From Mesorhizobium sp. M2E.F.Ca.ET.219.01.1.1 (GTDB taxonomy: Bacteria > Pseudomonadota > Alphaproteobacteria > Rhizobiales > Rhizobiaceae): 64,000 bases of DNA. The stretch lies in assembly GCF_004016445.2 (NCBI RefSeq), contig NZ_SADT02000008.1, positions 124,001-188,000 on the forward strand, written 5' to 3'. Of this stretch, positions 1-9,972 are shown one piece after another. Numbering within the stretch: the stretch's first letter is position 1; every line of letters starts with the position of its first letter. Position numbers and translations under genes: made by a program. The notes below the pieces were generated by a model that had not been told where the DNA came from, made no database searches, and saw only the letters and a list, made by a program, of their open reading frames with translations.

Positions 1-2
1 CC

Positions 3-1151
3 GCTCAGGCAAGTCTGTCTCCGGCTCTGACTGGCGCGGGGGCAATCACACGCTCGGCGACCGGCGGCTCAGAAGCCAACAAAGTCCCGCCGGCCACAAC
101 AGCCAGCGCAAGCCTGGATGCATCGTGGGAGATCGATCTGTTTGGCAAGGCCCGGCAGAAGAGCGAGGCTGCGCGCCTACGCGTTGAGCAGCGAGTGGCC
201 GACTGGCATGGTGCACGCGTTTCGCTCGCGGCCGAAGTAGCTGACTATTACATCCAGTATCGGGCCTGCCGTGAATTGGAGCGGACGTATGCCGCAGAGC
301 TCGTCTCACAACGCGAGACCATCCGAGCAATGCAAACGGCAGAAAGTTCCGGTTTTGCATCGAGCGCCGATCTAGCGCTCGCCGGGGCTGGGGCCGCCAC
401 ATCGGCCGCCACGTTGACTGCTCAGCGGGCCGAATGTGAAGTTCTCATCAAGTCGATCGCACGCCTGGCCGGGGGTGACGAGCCGCGCGCCCGCAGCCTT
501 TTGGCGATGGGGAAGCCAGGCATTCCGACGCCCAAGGCCTTCCGAATAGCTGCGGTCCCGGCAGAGGCCTTGCGTCAGCGTCCCGATATCAACGCGCTGG
601 AACTTGAGGTCGCCGCATCGCTGGCAGAAATCGGTGCTGCCAAAGCCGACCTCTATCCAAGCCTCAGCCTTGGCGGCTCGCTAACGATCGGATCTTCGTC
701 ACTCACCGGGGCCGCGGTTCCCTGGTCCTTTGGTCCGGCGCTTTCCATTCCGCTCTTCGATGGCGGGACACGCCGCGCCGCGGTTGGCAGTGCCGCAGCA
801 GCCCACAATGCAGCGGTGGCTACTTACAAATCGGGCGTCTTGAGTGCCATAGCCGAGGTGGAGACTGTGCTCGTGCGGATCGAAAGTACACGGCGCCAGA
901 TCGGCGACGCCGCCACTGCTGCCCGCAGCTATCGTGCGTATTTCAAAGCCGTTGATGCTAACTGGCGGGCAGGCGGTGTCAGCCTGCTCGATCGCGAGGA
1001 AGCGCGCCGTTCGGCCCAGGCTGCAGAAGTTTCACTCATCGAGACTCGCCGGGACGCGGCACGCTACTGGATCGCCCTTTACAAAGCGCTCGGCGGCGGT
1101 TGGAACGACCCGAGGTCCGTTGAAGCAACTCCCGAAGAAAAGCCGCACTGA
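3..1151 (+). CDS. RND efflux outer-membrane factor (TolC/NodT-type lipoprotein family), 5' end outside window
   Basis: Outer-membrane channel of a tripartite RND pump. The frame is open from base 3, so the N-terminus, including any signal peptide, lies upstream of the window. The visible part carries the family hallmark WEIDLFGK about 40 residues in, then long alpha-helical hairpin sequence rich in Ala, Glu and Arg. The later strand-turn motif around LRQRPDI and the ADLYPSLSLGGSLTIG stretch are typical of the second OMF repeat. A GTG at 195 could be mistaken for the start, but homology-like sequence continues upstream of it. The stop codon overlaps the adaptor start by one base, so the three genes form an operon. 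Substrate cannot be told from sequence. Confidence 0.9.
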   Translation, partial: AQASLSPALTGAGAITRSATGGSEANKVPPATTASASLDASWEIDLFGKARQKSEAARLRVEQRVADWHGARVSLAAEVADYYIQYRACRELERTYAAELVSQRETIRAMQTAESSGFASSADLALAGAGAATSAATLTAQRAECEVLIKSIARLAGGDEPRARSLLAMGKPGIPTPKAFRIAAVPAEALRQRPDINALELEVAASLAEIGAAKADLYPSLSLGGSLTIGSSSLTGAAVPWSFGPALSIPLFDGGTRRAAVGSAAAAHNAAVATYKSGVLSAIAEVETVLVRIESTRRQIGDAATAARSYRAYFKAVDANWRAGGVSLLDREEARRSAQAAEVSLIETRRDAARYWIALYKALGGGWNDPRSVEATPEEKPH

Positions 1152-2224
1152 TGCGACCGACATTCATTCTCCTTGCCCTCCTCCTGGGAGGCACCTCGTT
1201 TTCGAGCGTGAAGCTCGCCTTTGCCCAGCAAACCGAAGCGCCGGCACTTACCGTTGCTGTCGTGAAGCCCGCAGAGCGGCAATGGCCAGAAACAGTCCCG
1301 GCCAGCGGCTGGTTGAAGCCATGGCATGAGGCGGTCATATCGGCGGAAATCGGAGATCTGCGCGTCACCGACGTCCTTGTCGATGTCGGGTCGATTGTGT
1401 CGAAAGGTCAGCCGCTTGTCAGGCTTGCTGATGAAAGTGCGCGCGCGGAGCTGCGCAAGGCCCAAGCTGCGCTGGCAACCGCCAAGGTCGACCTTGCCAA
1501 AGCGGACGCAAATGCAGAACGCGCTCGCAAGGTGCAGGGAAGTGGCGCGCTATCTGATGAGAAGATATCCGACTATCTTATTGCCGAGCAGACGGCGCAA
1601 GCGGCTGTCGAGTCGGCCGAAGCCTCGTTGGAAAGCCAGAAAATCAAGCTCGACCAGACAGTGATCTCCGCGCCGGATGACGGGCTGATCACGTCCCGCT
1701 CGGCACAGCTCGGTGCCGTTGTCTCGCCTGGAACAGAGCTGTATCGCCTCGTGCGTCAGCAACGTATCGAATGGCAGGCCGAAGTTTCTGCACGTTATCT
1801 GTCCCGCATCAAGCAAGGTCAAATGGCTAGCATCGTCAGTCCGAGCGGCCGTCAGTTTAAAGGGACTGTTCGCCTGGTCGGACCGACGGTAAGCACGGAC
1901 ACTGGTCGGGCTCTGGCCTATGTTGCGCTGCCGCCCCAGGCTCATCCGCCAATTGGGCTTTATGTCACCGGCCAGGTCGAGCTTGAGACAACTTCGGCGC
2001 TCACAGTGCCGGAAACAGCGCTCGTGATGCGAGACGGCAACGCTTACGTCTTCACAGTTGATGCCGGCAAACGAGCGACCCGGGTCGGTGTCGACATCGG
2101 CCGCCGCCGAGGCAGCGAAGTCGAAATCCTGTCAGGCGTCGACCCCTCCGCAGACGTGGTGGCGACCGGCGGCGCCTTCTTGTCAGACAAGGCGCTCGTC
2201 AGGGTGGAGGGAGAGGCGCGATGA
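1151..2224 (+). CDS. RND efflux periplasmic adaptor (membrane fusion protein)
   Basis: Adaptor that bridges the inner-membrane RND permease and the outer-membrane factor. The 357-residue protein starts with a hydrophobic signal sequence (about residues 1-25, ending near AFAQQ). It then shows the split biotinyl-lipoyl domain with a helical hairpin (about 75-165, Ala/Lys-rich, KAQAALATAKVDLAKADANA), the return strand ISAPDDGLI (about 172-181), and beta-barrel and membrane-proximal domains to the end. It overlaps the upstream outer-membrane gene by one base and the downstream permease by four (ATGA), which implies translational coupling. No regulator gene is adjacent inside the window; the control region would lie left of base 1. 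Confidence 0.92.
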   Translation: MRPTFILLALLLGGTSFSSVKLAFAQQTEAPALTVAVVKPAERQWPETVPASGWLKPWHEAVISAEIGDLRVTDVLVDVGSIVSKGQPLVRLADESARAELRKAQAALATAKVDLAKADANAERARKVQGSGALSDEKISDYLIAEQTAQAAVESAEASLESQKIKLDQTVISAPDDGLITSRSAQLGAVVSPGTELYRLVRQQRIEWQAEVSARYLSRIKQGQMASIVSPSGRQFKGTVRLVGPTVSTDTGRALAYVALPPQAHPPIGLYVTGQVELETTSALTVPETALVMRDGNAYVFTVDAGKRATRVGVDIGRRRGSEVEILSGVDPSADVVATGGAFLSDKALVRVEGEAR

Positions 2225-5200
2225 ACTTTTCCACCTGGTCAATCCGCAATCCAGTTCCCTCGATCCTGCTGTTCGTCCTGCTTGCCGCCTGCGGTCTGCT
2301 CGCTTTCAATCGACTGCCGGTTCAGAATTTTCCCGACATGGATTTGCCTACGATCCATGTCAGCGCCAGCCTCGAGGGCGCCGCGCCGGCACAACTTGAA
2401 ACGGAAGTTGCGCGCAAAATCGAGGACAAGCTCGCGTCGCTGACACTCCTTGACCACGTCTCGACGACGATCACGGATGGCTCAGTTAGCATCAACGTCT
2501 CATTCCACCTGGGAAAGGATAGTGAGGCCGCCCTCAATGAGGTGCGCAACGCCGTGGACGGTGCAGCAGGTGACCTGCCTGCCGGAATGCAGACGCCGAG
2601 CGTGACGAAGGTGAGCGTGCAGGGTACGCCTTTGCGCACTTATTTGGTCCGCTCCGCCCGTCTCAACGAGACGGAACTGTCTTGGTTCATCGACAACGAA
2701 ATGACGAAGGCTCTTTTGTCCGTGGCCGGCGTCGGTGAAGTCAGCCGGATCGGCGGCGTCAACCGTGAAGTTCATATCGATCTCAATCCGCAGCTCATGA
2801 CTTCGCTTGGCCTCAGCGCCGCGACCGTCTCTTCACAGCTCAAGGCCATGCAGTCGGACGCGTCGGGCGGCCGGGCCGAGGTCGGCGGCAGCAAACAGTC
2901 AATCCGCACGCTTGGCGCCGTCTCTTCCATCGAAGAACTGAAGGCGCTCGCAATCCCGCTCCCAAGCGGATCATTGGTACGGCTCGATGAAATCGGCACC
3001 GTGATGGACGGCTTCGCCGAGCGGTCCTCAATGGCCTACCTCGATGGCAAACCAGGGATTGCTGTTCAAGTCAAACGATCGAATGGTTTCTCGGACACGG
3101 GCGTCGCGTCCGCCATCCAGGCGGCGGTTGAAAACTTTGCCGCCGCCAACCCGGATGTCGAAATCGCCGAGGCATACAACACGATTGGGCCGATCATCGA
3201 AAACTATGACGGCTCGATGCACATGCTCTACGAAGGCGCCATCCTGGCGGTCATCGTCGTCTGGCTCTTCCTGCGCGACTGGCGCGCGACCTTCCTTTCA
3301 GCGGTTGCGCTGCCGCTGTCGGTCATTCCGACCTTCCTGGTGCTCTACCTTTCTGATTTCAGCCTGAACACGGTGACGCTGCTGGCGCTCTCGCTTGTCG
3401 TTGGCATCCTCGTCGACGATGCAATCGTCGAGATCGAAAACATTGCGCGTCACATGCAAATGGGAAAACCACCAATGGAGGCCGCCCTCGAGGCCGCAGA
3501 CGAAATCGGACTTGCCGTTATCGCCACGACTTTTACGCTCGTTGCGGTTTTCCTGCCGACTGCCTTCATGAGCGGAATTCCAGGCCTGGTTTTCCGCCAA
3601 TTCGGTGTCACCGCGGCCGTAGCGGTTCTCGCCTCGCTGCTTGTGGCGCGCCTGCTGACACCGATGATGGCCGCTTACATGATGAAGGCGCATCCTGCCA
3701 GGCAAAGAGATGGCTGGACCATGCGGGCATACTTGGCTTTCGTGAAGACCAGCCTTCGTCACCGTGCACTCACTGTACTTGGCGTGTGCCTGTTTCTGGG
3801 CCTCTCGCTTTCGACGATCCCTTTCCTCAGCGCCGGCTTCATGCCTCCCTCGGACGACGCCCAGGCGCAGGTGACCCTGACCCTGCAGCCGGGCAGTACA
3901 ATCGAACAGACCAACGCTCTAACTCGGCAGGCAGCGCATATCGTTTCCGGCCTGCCTGAAGTGCGGCAGATATTTTCCGCCGTGGGCACTGCCTCTTCGA
4001 GTGACCTGCTGGAATCTTCGACCACTCTCGACACGTCCACCTCTTCCCTTGTCGTCGACCTCAAAAAGATCGGCGAGCGCAGCAAGACACAGACCGAAAT
4101 CGAAAACGACATTCGACAAGCGCTCGCCGTCCTGCCCGGCGTCAGGACAGCAGTGGGATCAGGCGGCAACGGCACGACATTGACGATCGCTCTCGCCAGC
4201 GACAACTCCGACGCTCTCGAGCAGGCTGCCTGGGCATTGGAAGAGCAGTTACGCACGCTCAAGGGGATCGGCGCAGTCACCTCGAGCGCCTCTCTGCAGG
4301 CACCCGAAATCCAGATCATCCCGGATTTTGATCACGCCGCCGCATTTGGCGTCACGGCCGAGGCGATCTCCGAGGCTGTACGCGTGGCGACGAGCGGCGA
4401 TTATTCCTCGTCGCTCGCAAAACTCAATCTGCCACAGCGTCAGATCCCCATTCGTGTTCGCTTCGACCCCGAAAGCCGCAAGACACTCGGCGATATCGCA
4501 AGTCTGCGTGTTGCCGGTGTCCGCGGTAATGTCGACTTAGGTTCAGTCGCCGAGATTCGTGTCGGCGGCAGCCCTTCTGAGATCAGCCGTATCGACCGCT
4601 CACGCAACATCACGCTTTCCGTCGAGCTCAACGGCCGGATCCTTGGCGATGTGTATAGCGAGGCGAAATCGCTGCCTGCGCTCCAGAACCTGCCCGAAGG
4701 CGTCAAGCTCGTCGAGCAGGGCGAATTGGAGCGCAGCTCAGAGCTCTTCGACAACTTCGCGATCGCAATGGCTATTGGGGTCTTTTGTATCTACGCCGTG
4801 CTCGTCTTGCTGTTTCACGACTTTCTGCAGCCGATCACCATACTCATGGCCCTGCCTTTGTCGCTTGGGGGAGCGCTGTTGCCAATTGTGCTGACTGGCA
4901 CCAGCTTCTCAATGCCTGTGGTTATCGGCCTGCTGATGCTGATGGGCGTTGTGACCAAGAACTCCATTCTTCTCGTCGAGTATGCCATCATGTTGCGGCG
5001 CACGGGGCTCACGCGTTTGGACGCGCTCATCGACGCTTGTCACAAGCGCGCCCGTCCGATCGTGATGACCACTGTCGCCATGGGGTGCGGAATGCTTCCT
5101 GTCGCGCTCAGTCTGAGCGGCGGCGACTCGAGCTTCCGCCAACCCATGGCGATCGTGGTGATCGGCGGCCTGATAACTTCGACCGTCCTCAGCCTTGTCG

Positions 5201-5310
5201 TTATTCCCGTGGTATTTACTTTCACCGATGATCTATTGGAGATCCTCAAGCGTCTTGTGCGGCGGCGAACTGGATCACGGAAAATGGACCTGGTCGCAGC
5301 TGATAACTAG
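2221..5310 (+). CDS. RND multidrug efflux permease (HAE1/AcrB-like)
   Basis: Proton-driven inner-membrane pump subunit of 1029 residues, the usual size. The N-terminus has the typical first transmembrane helix and the IRNPVPSILLFVLL start, followed by RLPVQNFPDMDLPTIHV. Two large periplasmic loops separate twelve predicted membrane segments. Helix 4 contains the proton-relay pair VGILVDDAIVEIENI (about residues 391-405). The second half repeats the fold, with MGVVTKNSILLVEYAI near residue 905. The gene is coupled to the adaptor through an ATGA overlap and ends the operon. Directly after its TAG the same frame continues into a decayed gene remnant. Exported compound unknown. Confidence 0.94.
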   Translation: MNFSTWSIRNPVPSILLFVLLAACGLLAFNRLPVQNFPDMDLPTIHVSASLEGAAPAQLETEVARKIEDKLASLTLLDHVSTTITDGSVSINVSFHLGKDSEAALNEVRNAVDGAAGDLPAGMQTPSVTKVSVQGTPLRTYLVRSARLNETELSWFIDNEMTKALLSVAGVGEVSRIGGVNREVHIDLNPQLMTSLGLSAATVSSQLKAMQSDASGGRAEVGGSKQSIRTLGAVSSIEELKALAIPLPSGSLVRLDEIGTVMDGFAERSSMAYLDGKPGIAVQVKRSNGFSDTGVASAIQAAVENFAAANPDVEIAEAYNTIGPIIENYDGSMHMLYEGAILAVIVVWLFLRDWRATFLSAVALPLSVIPTFLVLYLSDFSLNTVTLLALSLVVGILVDDAIVEIENIARHMQMGKPPMEAALEAADEIGLAVIATTFTLVAVFLPTAFMSGIPGLVFRQFGVTAAVAVLASLLVARLLTPMMAAYMMKAHPARQRDGWTMRAYLAFVKTSLRHRALTVLGVCLFLGLSLSTIPFLSAGFMPPSDDAQAQVTLTLQPGSTIEQTNALTRQAAHIVSGLPEVRQIFSAVGTASSSDLLESSTTLDTSTSSLVVDLKKIGERSKTQTEIENDIRQALAVLPGVRTAVGSGGNGTTLTIALASDNSDALEQAAWALEEQLRTLKGIGAVTSSASLQAPEIQIIPDFDHAAAFGVTAEAISEAVRVATSGDYSSSLAKLNLPQRQIPIRVRFDPESRKTLGDIASLRVAGVRGNVDLGSVAEIRVGGSPSEISRIDRSRNITLSVELNGRILGDVYSEAKSLPALQNLPEGVKLVEQGELERSSELFDNFAIAMAIGVFCIYAVLVLLFHDFLQPITILMALPLSLGGALLPIVLTGTSFSMPVVIGLLMLMGVVTKNSILLVEYAIMLRRTGLTRLDALIDACHKRARPIVMTTVAMGCGMLPVALSLSGGDSSFRQPMAIVVIGGLITSTVLSLVVIPVVFTFTDDLLEILKRLVRRRTGSRKMDLVAADN

Positions 5311-5985
5311 TCACCAGCCATCCTGATTGTACCGATGACTGGTGCCGCGACCGACAAAAGCTTCTTCGAGGCATATCTGCAGCAATTTCCGGACGGCGTC
5401 TTTGCCGCCCTTGCGAGGTTGAAGATCGACGCAATCAAGAAGCGCATGGAAACCGAACGGCACGCGCAGCTGCCAGAGGCGGAGCGCGCCACTAACGCAA
5501 ACGACGGCGCCAAAGGGACCGAACTAGCAAGCCTTGAATGTCGCGACCGGCTCGTCCAGTCATCGGCTCCCACGCCAGACGCAAGCGAACTTGTGCGCGC
5601 CACCCAAGGGGAACTCTTGCGCATAGGATGCCTTTGGAGCCGGGCTAACGGAGAGTGGGCGGCCAGCAGCCGCAAAGCCTAGGCGGATCGGCAAGGTGTC
5701 AGCCTGGCATCGCTGGAACCAACGGCGGAAATTCTGGAAAGGCTGAGGGCGGTCGGAGGCCGTGTCTGCCCGCTTACTTGCGACAACGGAATTGGAGTGC
5801 AGGGCGATCATTGTGTGCCGCAGGCAAGTGGCCTGAGCGCGTTTAATGGCACATGGAGATTAATCAGACGAGCAACAACGGACTACGGCGATTGGCGAGA
5901 ACTCTCAACGCCCGTCAGGCCCGCCGTGATAGCTCGCGCCCGCCAGTCAGTGCGAGGCCTTGCGGCCCGCCGTCACCTTGCCTGA
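5311..5985 (+). pseudogene. Remnant of a caspase-like / peptidoglycan-binding-like protein, broken by an internal stop
   Basis: Frame 1 is open from the efflux permease stop to a TAG at 5680-5682, and recognisable protein sequence continues beyond that stop to a TGA at 5983. The first part (FFEAYLQQFPDGVFAALARLKI) resembles the repeat common in the C-terminal half of rhizobial caspase-family (peptidase C14) proteins. The part around the stop (LVRATQGELLRIGCLW, then VSLASLEPTAEILERL and GRVCPLTCDNG) resembles the peptidoglycan-binding-like module and Cys-containing tail of the same proteins. The caspase domain itself is absent. The best reading is a C-terminal fragment left by a deletion and decaying by point mutation. 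The family assignment is from memory of such sequences. Confidence 0.6.
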
Positions 5986-5991
5986 TCGGCC

Positions 5992-7407
5992 TCAGGCGCG
6001 AAGGCCTGTCCTGGATGCAAGCGCGCGCGCCGAGCGATGCGCTGCGGCAATGACCGCGTCTTCATCCAGCGTGACGACCTTCCCGCCATCGACGACCTGA
6101 CGACCGCCCACGTACACCGCTTTCACGGTGTGACGGCCGCCGATCACTCCCAGCTCTAGGCCCGGATCGAAGCCGAAATTCACAGAAGCGTTCGGACACC
6201 GCACCACGAAGTCGGCGCGCTTGCCGACCTCGAGACTGCCTAGCTCTCCGTCGGCACCGATCGTCGCCGCGGCGCCAAGCGTGCGCATGCGCAGAATCTC
6301 ACGCGGCATTGCCGACCGTCCCGAGGCGGCGGCAGCCGAGGCGGCCAGGCTTCCAAGGACATCGAAGTCGGCAACACGAGGAATGTCGCTTGCAATTCCA
6401 ACCTTTACGCCGGCCCGGTGCAGCTCCACCATGCGCGGCTGCGCCCCGTCTTTGCCGAACATCTGCAACTGGCCCCAAGGGCACCAGACGACTCGCAGCC
6501 CATATTTGCCAAAAAGCGAAATCTCGTCTTCGCGCACCAGGTTCATGTGAGTGAACGTGACATGAGAATCCAGGAACCCACGTTCCTCGAACCACCTCAG
6601 CAGTGGCTGCCCAAGCGCCTTCTCTCGTTTCAGCTGAAAGGCCGGAAGATATCCAAGATGCTCTTGAAATCTCACATCGCGATCGCGGGCTAGGCTCAGG
6701 GCGGCTTGGTAGAGTTCGGGTGAATCGGTCGCCTCGCCGTAGAGTCCGACGAAGGCTTTCACCAGGCTGTTCGGGTTGCGATTGCGAAACAGCTGGCCCC
6801 CCAGTCTCTTCAGCGCTTCATCAGTGTTTCGCGGCCAGCGGGCGAGAAAGTTCTCGCTGACCAGTTCAGGCAAATCAGCGGCCAGCGCCTCGCCACCATC
6901 GGCGACGTAAGGGTCAGTGAGCCAGATGCGGACACAGGCTTCATCAGCAACGGCCGCGACTGCATCAGGGTCAAAGACAGTTCCAGGATCGACAAAGCCG
7001 GTATAGCCACATTGCAAGTAATCGAGAGCAGCCAAACGGGCGCTTGCATACTCATCTTCTGGGGTCAGCCCGCCTTTCCAGTGCCCCATGGTAACGGAGG
7101 TCCCTTCCATCAGGGGCAAAACGCTGCGCGCCGTGTACTGGGAGACATGAACGTGGGCGTCGATGAACCCCGGATGGACCGCGCCTCCTGCCGCATCGAA
7201 CAACTGGTCCGAGGCATAGCTGGCGAAAATCTTCTCTTGCCGGTCAAGCGCGACGATGCGTCCGTCTCGGACGGCAAGCGCGCCGGTCCGAACAACGCGA
7301 TCATTAGCGTCCACCGTGAGGATTGTTGCATTGTGGACGATGAGATCACAGCGTTGCGGCTCATTCGAGCCGCCTGGCACCCCTGAGGCGTTCGTTGCAA
7401 AGGGCAT
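5992..7407 (-). CDS. Metal-dependent amidohydrolase family protein (TrzN/AtzA/cytosine-deaminase type)
   Basis: Predicted hydrolase of 471 residues that deaminates or hydrolyses a C-N bond. The metal-ligand series of the family is present: HPGFIDAHVHVSQYTA early (HxH), FQEHLGY (first single His), THMNL (second His) and GIASDIPR (catalytic Asp). N- and C-terminal beta-sandwich strands frame the barrel (DLIVHNATILTVDAND at the start, RADFVVRCPNAS near the end). I start at the ATG at 7407. A longer reading frame to 7479 would run back into the SDR gene, and GGGA lies just upstream of 7407. It is the last gene of the minus-strand aminotransferase operon. The substrate is unknown; guanidino, purine-like or amide compounds are all possible. 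Confidence 0.82.
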   Translation of the reverse strand: MPFATNASGVPGGSNEPQRCDLIVHNATILTVDANDRVVRTGALAVRDGRIVALDRQEKIFASYASDQLFDAAGGAVHPGFIDAHVHVSQYTARSVLPLMEGTSVTMGHWKGGLTPEDEYASARLAALDYLQCGYTGFVDPGTVFDPDAVAAVADEACVRIWLTDPYVADGGEALAADLPELVSENFLARWPRNTDEALKRLGGQLFRNRNPNSLVKAFVGLYGEATDSPELYQAALSLARDRDVRFQEHLGYLPAFQLKREKALGQPLLRWFEERGFLDSHVTFTHMNLVREDEISLFGKYGLRVVWCPWGQLQMFGKDGAQPRMVELHRAGVKVGIASDIPRVADFDVLGSLAASAAAASGRSAMPREILRMRTLGAAATIGADGELGSLEVGKRADFVVRCPNASVNFGFDPGLELGVIGGRHTVKAVYVGGRQVVDGGKVVTLDEDAVIAAAHRSARALASRTGLRA

Positions 7408-7453
7408 GGTAATCATCCCAATTTTGTGGCTGGCTCGACAAGCGCTGAAGGAT

Positions 7454-8233
7454 TCATGGGGGCGTGAATTCGCCTCCATTGATGTCGAGTACCGCGCCGT
7501 TCAGGAAGTCGGCGTCCGGCGCGACCAGGAAAGCAACTGCACGGGCGATGTCCTCTGCTCGACCGAGCCTGCCGATGGGAATGCGTGTAAGGGCCTCCTT
7601 GTTGACGAGCGAATCCGTGGGACCCGTCATGTCCGTCACGATGCGACCGGGGGTGATCGTGTTGGCGGTGATGCCGAACGGGGAATATTCGCTGACGATT
7701 GATCGCGCGAGACCGGCAAGCCCGCTCTTGGATGCGGTATAGGCAGCACCAGCTATCCTTGGCATCGTACGACCAGCGAGCGAACCGATGAAGACGATGC
7801 GTCCGTATCGGCGCTCGGCCATCGCCGGCAGAACGCATTGGCAGCAAACCAGCGCACCGGTCAGATTGATCCCCAACACTTCATTCCAGTCGGCAAGGTC
7901 GATTTCAGCAATCGGGATTCGGCCGCCATTGCGTTTGGGCGAGTAGCCGGCATTGCAGACAAGGACGGATGGAGTCGGCCAATGGGCGGCGAGGTCGCCG
8001 AAGAACCGTCGCACTGCCTCTGGGTCTCGCAGGTCGACCACCGCCGACCTTATTCGCTCTATCCCGTAGGAGGCGGACAGCGCGCGAGCGGCAGCCTGAA
8101 CCCGTTCCGGCTGATGACTGAAGAAGGCGACACGATAACCTGCCCGCAAGAGCGCGTCGGCAGTTGCAAGGCCGATACCGCTCGAGGCGCCAGTGATCAC
8201 CGCAACCGGTATCTCTTCGCCAAGTTCCGCCAT
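7454..8233 (-). CDS. Short-chain dehydrogenase/reductase (SDR) family oxidoreductase
   Basis: NAD(P)-dependent oxidoreductase of 259 residues. The cofactor motif is VITGASSGIGLA (residues about 13-24), the NAG motif is CNAGYS near residue 94, and the catalytic residues are the Ser in GSLAGRT and YTASK (Tyr and Lys). The C-terminus carries the classical DINGGEFTPP ending. The start overlaps the stop of the thiamine-diphosphate enzyme by one base, so the two are coupled. In context it plausibly reduces an aldehyde or oxidises an alcohol produced by that enzyme; this is inference from order only. Confidence 0.88.
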   Translation of the reverse strand: MAELGEEIPVAVITGASSGIGLATADALLRAGYRVAFFSHQPERVQAAARALSASYGIERIRSAVVDLRDPEAVRRFFGDLAAHWPTPSVLVCNAGYSPKRNGGRIPIAEIDLADWNEVLGINLTGALVCCQCVLPAMAERRYGRIVFIGSLAGRTMPRIAGAAYTASKSGLAGLARSIVSEYSPFGITANTITPGRIVTDMTGPTDSLVNKEALTRIPIGRLGRAEDIARAVAFLVAPDADFLNGAVLDINGGEFTPP

Positions 8234-9972
8234 CAGACAGCCTCCGCAAAAGCAGGAGACGGCTCAGCCGCATCAAGCGTCCCGTCATACAAAGATAGAG
8301 GCGGATGGGCATCGGGATCGGTAATGATCTCGATCAAGCACGGTTCGTCGGCAGCAAGGGCCGTCTGCAGCGCTGGCAGGACCTCTTCCTGGTTCTCGAC
8401 CCGGACGGCGCTGCAGCCGCAAGCCCTGGCAAGCCCCGAATGGTCGACGGGCGCAAAATGGCAAGCACTGGTGTAGCGGCCAAACTTCACCGTCTCAGCA
8501 TCTTTTTGGTAGCCGAGCACGCCGTTGTTCAGGACGATCACCTTAACGGCGATGCCCAGGCGCATCATTGTTTCGAGTTCGGCCCAGGAGTGGGCAAAAC
8601 CGCCATCGCCGACGAGGGCGACAACAGGAGCATCAGGATTGGCCAATTTGGCGCCAATGGCCATAGGTAGCCCCCAGCCAAGACCAGCGAGACCGCGCGG
8701 CGTGAGGAAACGCTGGCCGACGGCAAGGGCCCTTAGTTGACCGGCCACCCACATGGAGGAGTAGCTGGCATCGGCAACCACCGTCATGGTCGGCGTGAGG
8801 CAGTGCTGCAGATCCATCATCACTCGCTCGGGTCGAAGCGAGCTCGGATGGCGCGCCAAAATCCGCCCGCGCTCCGACTCGAACGCTGCCTGCATCCCGG
8901 CAATCTTTCGCTCCAATTGATTGCGTCCCGCCAAGCGCCGCGACAGGTCACAAAGGCTGAGCGTGTCGGTGAGAGCGGTGAGCGTTTCGGCTGCATCACC
9001 GACAAGGCGGAGCGCCTCATAGTTGCGACCAATTTCCGCAGGATCGACATCGACATGAATGAGGCGCGCTGACTTCGGAATGGAGCGCCAGCTGTCAGTC
9101 CCGTTTTGATTTGTCCGCGTCCCGATAAGGAGGATAACATCAGCCTGTTGGAGAAGGCCCCTCGAGTGCCGCCCGATCGATCCCGGACCAGTAAGTGGAC
9201 CGAGGACGCCAAGGGAAAGCGGGTGCGTTTCGTTCACCGCGCCCTTGCCCATGGGAGTCGTCATCACCGGCAAGTGCGCGACTTCCTGCAAGCGAGCAAG
9301 CGCCTGCGGCGCGCCGGTTGTCAGAGCCCCGCCGCCGGCCATGACGACCGGCTGGCGTGCCTGTGCCAGCAATAGGGCGGCAGCAGAAATCGCCTCGTCG
9401 CTCGGTCGCGATCTGTCAATCGGCCAAGCGCCGAGCGTCGCGGTGCGTGGATGTCCGGATTCGACGGCCACCTCCCGCAACAGATCCGCCGGCAGCAACA
9501 GCACCGCGGGGCCAGGTCTGCCGCTTCCAGCCGCGGTAAAGGCCGCGTCGACGTAATCATCCACGCGGTCCGCGGTGATGAGACGCCTGACCCACTTGGC
9601 GCAAGGCTGGAACAGGGCGATATGGTCAAGCTCCTGGAAGGCATTGCGATCGAAATTGGGCCGCTCCACTTCCTGGACAAGCGCCACGATCGGCACACTG
9701 GCCTTCAGCGCTTCGGCGAGCGGGGCGACCAGCAATGTTGCAGCCGGGCCATTTTGGGCGGCAACGACCGAGATACGGCCCGACCGCCGCGCATATCCGT
9801 CAGCCATGGCGCCGCCCATATTTTCCTGGCGATAGGCGATCTGTCGAATGCCGATCGCCTCGCATGCGAGAACGACGGCTGAGGGAAGGCTTTGTGCAAA
9901 AATGAGCTCGACGCCGTGGCGCTTTAATGCAAGGGCGATACGCTCGGCGACGGTTTCGCGAGATGCCGACAT
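8233..9972 (-). CDS. Thiamine-diphosphate-dependent enzyme (acetolactate synthase/decarboxylase-like)
   Basis: ThDP enzyme of about 579 residues with the three-domain layout of acetolactate synthase, benzoylformate decarboxylase and relatives. The N-terminal domain has the activating glutamate in YRQENMGGAMADGYAR (about residue 50). The central domain has GTRTNQNGTDSW, and the C-terminal domain has the cofactor motif VGDGGFAHSWAEL running to VIVLNNGVLGYQ (GDG-x-NN type). I use the ATG at 9972, one base inside the preceding stop, because GAGGAGA lies eight bases upstream; a GTG directly before it is also possible. It is the second gene of a four-gene operon. With a transaminase before it, decarboxylation or ligation of a 2-oxo acid is a reasonable but unproven role. 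Confidence 0.85.
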   Translation of the reverse strand: MSASRETVAERIALALKRHGVELIFAQSLPSAVVLACEAIGIRQIAYRQENMGGAMADGYARRSGRISVVAAQNGPAATLLVAPLAEALKASVPIVALVQEVERPNFDRNAFQELDHIALFQPCAKWVRRLITADRVDDYVDAAFTAAGSGRPGPAVLLLPADLLREVAVESGHPRTATLGAWPIDRSRPSDEAISAAALLLAQARQPVVMAGGGALTTGAPQALARLQEVAHLPVMTTPMGKGAVNETHPLSLGVLGPLTGPGSIGRHSRGLLQQADVILLIGTRTNQNGTDSWRSIPKSARLIHVDVDPAEIGRNYEALRLVGDAAETLTALTDTLSLCDLSRRLAGRNQLERKIAGMQAAFESERGRILARHPSSLRPERVMMDLQHCLTPTMTVVADASYSSMWVAGQLRALAVGQRFLTPRGLAGLGWGLPMAIGAKLANPDAPVVALVGDGGFAHSWAELETMMRLGIAVKVIVLNNGVLGYQKDAETVKFGRYTSACHFAPVDHSGLARACGCSAVRVENQEEVLPALQTALAADEPCLIEIITDPDAHPPLSLYDGTLDAAEPSPAFAEAV

